Source: Eriocheir sinensis
Taxonomy: Eukaryota > Arthropoda > Malacostraca > Decapoda > Varunidae
Length of the DNA: 64,000 bases
Reading direction: 5' to 3'
Assembly (NCBI RefSeq): GCF_024679095.1
Contig: NW_026111673.1
Coordinates: 87,501 to 151,500 of the forward strand
The notes beneath the pieces were generated by a model. That model was not told where the DNA came from. It ran no database searches and saw only the letters and a program-made list of their open reading frames with translations. A program made the translations under genes and the position numbers. Of the stretch, positions 55,933 to 64,000 are shown one piece after another; positions within the stretch are counted from its first letter, which is position 1, and each line of letters begins with the position of its first letter.

Positions 55933-57414
55933 GTATTCACGCAAGAGGATCGAACGACTATTCAGGAAAAGGTGCAGGTGTACGAGGGCGGGGATGGCGA
56001 TAAATTGAGGGATATAATCATTACCAGGCAAGTAGTTCAGGATGAGATAGATAAGCTTAAGAATAATACGTCGCCAGATCATAACGGGATATTTCCGAGG
56101 GTATTAAAGGAATTAGGTGATGTACTCAGTGACCCACTAACCGACATCTTTAAGATGTCGGTAAATACTGGCTATGTGCCCAGCCTATGGAAAGTAGCTA
56201 ATGTGACGCCAATTTTCAAAAAGGGGGACAAGTCGGGTGCTTCAAACTATCGCCCAATTAGCTTAACATCGGTTATAGGCAAGATGCTGGAGTCCATAAT
56301 AGCCAGGAACATTCGGGAGCATCTATAAAAACACAGCTTAATTCATGACTCGGAGCATGGGTACACGACAGGTAGGTCATGCCTCACCAATCTCTTGTCC
56401 TTCTACAGTAAAGTATTTGAGGCGGTAGACAGAGATACATATTATGATGTAATCTATCTTGATTTTAGTAAAGCGTTTGACAAAGCTCCTAACCAACGAC
56501 TGTTGCTTAAATTACAGGCTCTCGGTGTAGAGGGTAAAGTTTTGAACTGGGTCAAGGCGTGGCTTAGCAATAGGAAGCGAAGAGTGCAAATCAATGGTAA
56601 AGGATCTGACTGGGGATGTGTTACGAGTGGGGTCCCACAAGGTTCGGTATTAGGTCCACTCTTTTTTATTATTTATATCAATGATCTAGATACAGGAATT
56701 AATAGTGATGTCAGTAAGTTTGCAGATGATACCAAGATCGGTAGAGTAATTGAGTCGTATCAGGACGCTAGTATTCTTCAGGATGAACTAAACCGATTGT
56801 ATGACTGGGCGGATAAATGGCAAATGGAGTTCAATGTAGGAAAGTGCAGTATTCTGAGTGTAGGTAGGAGCAACCCCTCTCACAACTATTTTTTTTTTCT
56901 ACGTTGTTGCCTATTGCGCCGGTAGGCATCTTACCAGTGGGGCCTGATGGTCGGCCCAAGGCTTCTTCCAGGTGGGGCCTGATGGTCGGCCCAGCCCGTT
57001 CTGGCGCAGGCGTGTGTTTATAGTGGCGCCATCTTGCATTGGCTCATGCTGCCCCCCGGAACTCGTTCTTGATTCGCTTGGACGGCTTCCTCTAGAGTCC
57101 GGGTTGATGGGTGGTCTTCAGGACAGCATGTGGGTAGTTTTAAGCCACTCGGCGGTGACTGAAAAATCCGAGTGGTAGCGTGAGGATTCGAACCCGCGTC
57201 GTCCATCACGCGGCGAATGTGGGTCCAGTACGCTATCACTTCGGCCACCGCCTACCCTAAATGACATTCTCATAAGCAGGTCTGGGTACGAGAGAGATTT
57301 AGGGGTCTTAGTGAGCTCTGATCTCCGTCCAAGGGCGCAATGCATTCAAGCTAGAAATCGAGCAAATAGGGTACTGGGATTTATTTCAAGGAGCGTAAGC
57401 GGACGTGTTTGAGG
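55933..57414 (+). pseudogene. LINE family D (CR1-like) RT, interrupted by a SINE
   Basis: Starts directly at the E1 LTR. Frame 55927-56328: VFTQEDRTTIQEKV, DEIDKLKNNTSPDHNGIFP, PIFKKGDKSGASNYRPISL, then TAA. Frame 56395-56925: VIYLDFSKAFDKAPNQRLL, SGVPQGSVLGPLFFIIYIND and KFADDTKIG (56719-56745) with both catalytic Asp. It is interrupted at 56889 and resumes at 57258 with RSGYERDLGVLVSSDLRP and RANRVLGFISRSV. The continuation across the SINE shows the SINE came later. It ends where the E2 3' segment begins. Confidence 0.85.
56889..57257 (-). repeat. tRNA-derived SINE (type 2), copy 2
   Basis: The poly-T run at 56889-56898 is its 3' tail. The tRNA-like head at 57226-57257 reads gcggtggccgaagtgatagc on the minus strand, with B-box gggttcgaatcctc at about 57184-57197. 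The body agrees with the copy at 28397. It contains a short internal duplication of ggggcctgatggtcggccc. Confidence 0.85.
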
Positions 57415-57415
57415 C

Positions 57416-58450
57416 ACATTCACTTCTCCTGCATCTCTTATGTGACTAATTCCCTTAATTCATTGTCTTTCGCAAACAATACAGAGTTTGCAGAAACCCT
57501 GGAGTAAACGCTGCCTGAATACTTGCATCTCCCCTACCTGTACCCTGGATTTTTTGTGCCAATGTTTCTGATGTTCGTTAGTCTCGTCGTCATGTGCTAC
57601 CTTATTAGGAGGAACTCTGTCCTGCACGACTGGATGCAGAGAGGCCATTGGCAAGGTAGTTTTTCCTTTTCTCAGACAAGTCAGAGGACAGAAACCTGGC
57701 ATTCCCCTGCTCCTATACTTAACATTGTACTCTGTTTCACTACTGTATGTTTCACTACTGTATTTTTTTAGGAGCTAGATCAACGTTTCATTGTCTGTAA
57801 CTATGCCAAATTGTTAGTTTCTTTTACATGTGTCCTTATATTTATCTTTTGATATATTTCTTATGTTTCATGTCACACACGTTGTGGTTTACCTCTCACT
57901 ATTTATATTATAACTCCACATATGTTCTTACATAGCCAGTGTTTTAATGTAATTGTATCATAGGCAGTCTGCTTGACAAACTCCCACTATGTGTGTTCAT
58001 GGTAACTAGACTGCTGTTTAGATTTTTGTATATCGCGAGGTCGCGATCGCTGGTAGGTGACCGAGCAGTGTTATAGTAGGATATCAATGTATTATTATTA
58101 TTATTATTTAATATCACCACGATCTAGGCATACAATTGTCAATGGAAAAACCCACGACAGATAGATCACGCCACCTTATAGGAATGTCGTCCGTCAGTTT
58201 TTACCGTCTCAGTTTTGTATACTTCGCATTTCGATGGTGCGCAGAGGTCACCTTGACGTACGTGACCAATTGTAACAATTATTTTCCAACCTGTAACTCG
58301 TCACTCCTTCACGAGAGTCCCACTGACACACAACGACAGTCGCTCTCGCTCCGACGCTTCTTGTACATATAGGCTACGAATATAATTCGCCTTAAGGAAG
58401 CTGAAGTCTTAATGAACGCCCTTTAAACGCCCCCTGGCAAGCCCGTTACA
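57416..58450 (+). mobile_element. E2-family 3' end: env tail plus LTR, second copy
   Basis: Aligns with 54183-55212 with scattered differences. The env tail contains the same membrane-anchor segment (57540-57610), with a changed codon to TAA just before it and other changes. It ends gcccgttaca at 58450. It is a truncated relic of a separate or duplicated E2 insertion. Confidence 0.85.
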
Positions 58451-58509
58451 AAACAGTAGGTTATTATTTCGCTAAATACACAGTTATTGGTAGCCTACTC
58501 CGGAAAACA

Positions 58510-58762
<253 letters not shown>

Positions 58763-58860
58763 TCTACCGGAGTAAGCTATGAATTTGCACACCTAACATC
58801 ACCAAAATGTGGGGCGCAAACTTGGCGAACGGACTGTTTTGGGGGCCATAATAGGTAGCG

Positions 58861-59037
58861 AGCTAATGATCCATGAGACATCCTAAAGTTAAATCAAAGT
58901 ATGTGCTTATCTTTGTATTGGCTAATGATCCATGAGACATCCGAGAGTTAAATCAAAGTATGTGCTTATCTTTGTATTGGCTAACGATCCATGAGACATC
59001 CTAGAGTTAAATCAAAGTATGTGCTTATCTTTGTATT
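58861..59037. repeat. 59-bp tandem repeat, three units
   Basis: The unit from ctaatgatccatgagacatcc to ctttgtattgg repeats three times with one or two changes per unit. Confidence 0.95.
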
Positions 59038-60330
59038 CATTCATACACACACTGGTAATATTTATGTGGGGTCTGATTCACTTATTAGAGTGAAATTCTA
59101 TTGTGAAAAACAGTCACAAATTCCTGTCACTGGTAAAAATGAAACTAATAATTGAAATTTTGCCACCATGAAATATGCACAAAAAGATAAATATGAAAGC
59201 TCACGAAGTCACAATAAGTGACACGAGCTGCTTTATGCAGTAAAACTATGCTATTTAAGGTATCTGATACCCACAAAATAGCGGGCGCTTCTGCCTTGGG
59301 CTACAGACAGTTGCCAGATCGTCGTACTCAGCCGATTATATTTCTCGACTCCCTGCCCCCGAAATGTCATCTGGGCTCCAATAACGAAACTAATTTATAG
59401 TTATCGATAAAAAAAAAAAATAGATTCTAATGTTTCTTGGCGATAGTTAGGCGTCAGAAACCGGGTAATACTAATCTCTGAGTACGAGAATTTGGCAACG
59501 GTGCTATACATATTTTCATATTATTGTTCTGTTGTTTATTCAATGTTGCGTTCAAGAAAAAGAATACTCATAATTTTAATTAGTTTTTAGTTATAAAGAT
59601 TCTTTACGAAATACAATTATATGTAAAACTACCTCCTCTACCTTAGGAAACGTCCTGAATCCTGGATCGGCTATGATGATGTTAGGTGCGCCTATAGCTT
59701 GTGTATACTTCGATTATGTTATATCTACTTATTACTACTATATATTTTAAGCATCATAAATATAAGCATTTTAACATTGGATGCTGGACGACATAAAACA
59801 CAAGTGAATATAACAGTAGGCTATCTCGCAAAAGTAAACTTTAAAATAATAGATTGCTCCTGAAAAAAAGTTAATTAAGACGTATTTCTGGAGTAGAGAA
59901 CAAAGTACATTTACGTACCTCTCATACAGCACACAGTTTTGGGCAGAGTGGTGATGCTATAATAAACTGGTGGGGTGCTGACCTAGGAGGGTAGAAGGGC
60001 CAGGACACAGCTGAGGGGGGGGAGGGGGTTAAGGAAGGCTGCTGGGTACATTATATTACAAAAGATACGCTCAATGTTGCAACTCCTCTATTATCATAAA
60101 TCTCATCATTACGTTTAGACAGACGACCACAATATTGTTCTTACCTTGGTCAGTTGTTTGTTGATGAAACTCAAAGCATTTCGTCATTCCACTCGTGTGT
60201 CGTCGTGCACTTCCTCCTCCTTCACCTGATCTCGGGTCACTGACACGCCCACGCCCATGCCCACGGGCAACGGTCATTAAGTTTGTCGCGCTTTTCGTAG
60301 GATGGCGACAGCGTTACCTTCATACACGTA
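59038..60330. other. AT-rich spacer, no recognised gene
   Basis: Only short open frames (60-68 codons) occur at 59218-59400 (+) and 60071-60277 (-), neither with a known motif. Confidence 0.6.
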
Positions 60331-60469
<139 letters not shown>

Positions 60470-62101
60470 TCGGGCACTGGTTTGTGGTGTAGGCGTCCAT
60501 GGCAGAGGCCAGACGGGCCGATCTGTCGCCGTTGGGACGGCGGTTAATGGTACAGACCATGTCCCGCGAAGCTTCTACCGAGGCGGTGTAGGCGGGCAGT
60601 GCCACGTCGGCCAGCCGTCTCACGCCTAAACCTCCAAACCGCAGCGGCAGGGAGGCCTGAGACCAAGCGTTGTCGTCAAGCTGTGCGTTGCAGCTGCGTG
60701 AAGTCGCTTCCCGCATCAGCTCGTCGATGGCCCGCAAGGACTCTCCAGCCGTATAGATTGGTGCTGCGCGCAGCAGGTACGTGGCTCTCGGCACTGCTGC
60801 GTACCTTGACAGGAAGAAGAGGGCAGCGTGGCATGAGCGTCCTGGTGATATCCTCGATATTGGTTAAGGCTGCTTCTTTGCCATGGGCGTGAATACGGGC
60901 GCCCAGGATGGAGAGGCTTGTGAGGGGTGTTGGGTGGGCGACACTGAGGAATGTGTCGATATGAGGGCCGGCGCTCGCGTCGTTGTCGGCGGAGGCTCCG
61001 TCGTTGGTGTAGTGGGCGGCGCCGTCCCTCCTGCAGGCTTCGTTTGCTTCTGCACGTAAAGTCTGGCCTTCTCCTTCCGTGCTGGTGCCCCCTTGGCCGT
61101 CGAGATGGGTGATCTCGCATTTACGCGAGTTGATCTCGAGGCCTAATTCTCGGAGGGTCGGGAAAAGGCGGTGCAGGTCGGCAGTGACGGTCTCTATGGG
61201 CCCAGCTAAGGTGCCGTCATCAAGGAACCACAGATTGAGGGGCGATCTGAGGGTCTGTAAGGCCGGATCCACCGCGAGGGCGAAGAGTATCGGGCCCAAA
61301 GGGTCGCCTTGCTGCACGCCGCGGCTGGACCAAAGGTGGAGGGGCGAAGGCTGTGAGTAGGCTTGTGACACCAGTGGTGCGGCAGCGGGGAAACGTCGGA
61401 TAACCTCTCGGAGCACTACCGACCTGTGAACGGAGTTGAAAGCATTGGTGAGGTCGAGTCTCGCGATGACATGGTTGGGGGTTCCATTATGGGTGTCGAC
61501 GTACTCTCGCACGGCGTGGACCGCCGCCTCGCAGCCCATCCTCACACCGACGCCCAGCTGAACGGCAAGGTCGGAGGCAACCCGGTGACGGTGTCTTTTG
61601 GGGATGTGCTGCAGCAACCTGTTGCTTGCTTTAAGGTCGGCTAGCTCCGTGGCCATATCGTCAGGTGGCGCCTCGTTCTCCGCGGATGCGTCGTGGACTG
61701 CGTCACGCAGGTTGACGTCACGGAGGCAGGCGTCGCAGTGCCAGGTTGGTAGCTGGGAAGCCTGGGCTTGTGTGATGCCAACGCTGGTGAGGTGGTGGGA
61801 GCGGTCGCACTCAGCGCATTTCAGGGTCTGCTTGGGCCGGTTGACTTGATTGCAGGTAGAGCAGTGGAGCTCATCCTCGGTTGGCCACTGGCTGCTAGGC
61901 CCCGGGTCTGCGTGCAATCCAGCCTCGAGACAGCGACGCATCCGGCATGGTGCACAGGACGTGCGGCCGCCGCGAACCTGAGGACAGTTGCCGAAAGAAC
62001 TCCCTGCAAGGGCGGCAGGTCGTGGCTCCGTTGCGGGCGTTGGTGGCGTTAGTGTCCCCGCACACCACGCATGCCCGGCCCGCGGGACATGCGGGTGCCA
62101 T
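60470..62101 (-). pseudogene. LINE with nuclear-receptor-like and PHD-like zinc fingers and RT, internally deleted
   Basis: The first frame starts at 62101: CVVCGDTNATNARNGATTC, then RPCREFFRQL. After a frame change near 61950 the next frame (61941-60676, 421 codons) opens with MRRCLEAGL. CxVCGD...CxxCxxFFR...C..RCLEAG is the signature of a nuclear-receptor DNA-binding domain. A Cys/His block follows (HCSTCNQ, LKCAECDRSHHLTS, TWHCDAC), PHD-like with one expected Cys as Ser. After ASNRLLQHIPKRHRHRVASDLA it jumps into RT (QLGVGVRMGCEAAVHAVREY), so the pre-RT part is deleted. RT shows RLDLTNAFNSVHRSVVLREV, RGVQQGDPLGPILFAL and WFLDDGTLAG with both Asp. The tail ([13 protein letters not shown]) is in another frame to 60480. 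The clade is uncertain. Confidence 0.7.

Positions 62102-64000
<1,899 letters not shown>

Overview
This window looks like repeat-dominated nuclear DNA of an arthropod, most probably a decapod crustacean such as a crab. The reasons are the very dense long dinucleotide and trinucleotide microsatellites, several LINE families of types abundant in decapods, introns with canonical GT..AG borders, tRNA-derived SINEs, an LTR element with a baculovirus-F-like envelope, and no prokaryotic features. The species call is an inference. Almost every recognisable coding sequence belongs to a mobile element. The one clear exception is a single-exon cysteine peptidase gene near 35-37 kb.

Layout. 0-5.6 kb: a transposase-like coding region open at the left window edge, then a five-exon gene resembling DUF4806 proteins, in the same orientation. 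5.6-6.8 kb: an (ATT)n tract and a degenerate 36-bp minisatellite. 6.8-16.5 kb: a higher-order repeat present three times, each copy made of a 40-bp minisatellite, a 1.2-1.7 kb CCT/TCC polypyrimidine tract and about 450 bp of unique sequence ending in a long hairpin. 16.5-19.4 kb: a decayed LINE (ORF1 and endonuclease) on the minus strand. 19.5-23 kb: simple repeats and GC-rich sequence with no recognised gene. 23-28.7 kb: fragments of four LINE families and a SINE, mostly bounded by microsatellites. 28.9-34.95 kb: a 20-bp minisatellite holding two copies of one poly-A LINE family, one apparently near full length. 34.97-37.15 kb: a 727-codon gene (minus) encoding two membrane segments, about 33 seven-residue repeats and a C48/Ulp1-like cysteine peptidase domain. 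37.2-44 kb: simple repeats, LINE fragments and a Mutator-type transposase fragment.

44.0-58.45 kb is a nested LTR-retrotransposon complex. The outer element E1 (minus, LTRs at 44025-44710 and 55280-55932) has a Gypsy-type pol, but its integrase lies upstream of RT-RNase H, the order known for Gmr1 elements, and its Gag looks SCAN-like. E1 is interrupted by a 5'-truncated LINE and by a 5'-truncated, env-bearing Gypsy element E2 (plus). A second E2 3' end follows a SINE-interrupted LINE at 55.9-57.4 kb. 58.5-60.3 kb is low-content sequence. 60.5-62.1 kb (minus) is a LINE whose N-terminus resembles a nuclear-receptor DNA-binding domain followed by a PHD-like finger. The rest is GT/GA/CT-rich DNA with one perfect 39-bp palindrome.

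Nearly all mobile-element genes here carry stops, frameshifts, truncations or catalytic-site changes, so the region looks like a graveyard of insertions. The best candidates for something undescribed are the membrane-linked C48 peptidase with its heptapeptide repeat, the LINE with receptor-type zinc fingers, the Gmr1-like element in an apparent arthropod, and the three-part higher-order repeat.
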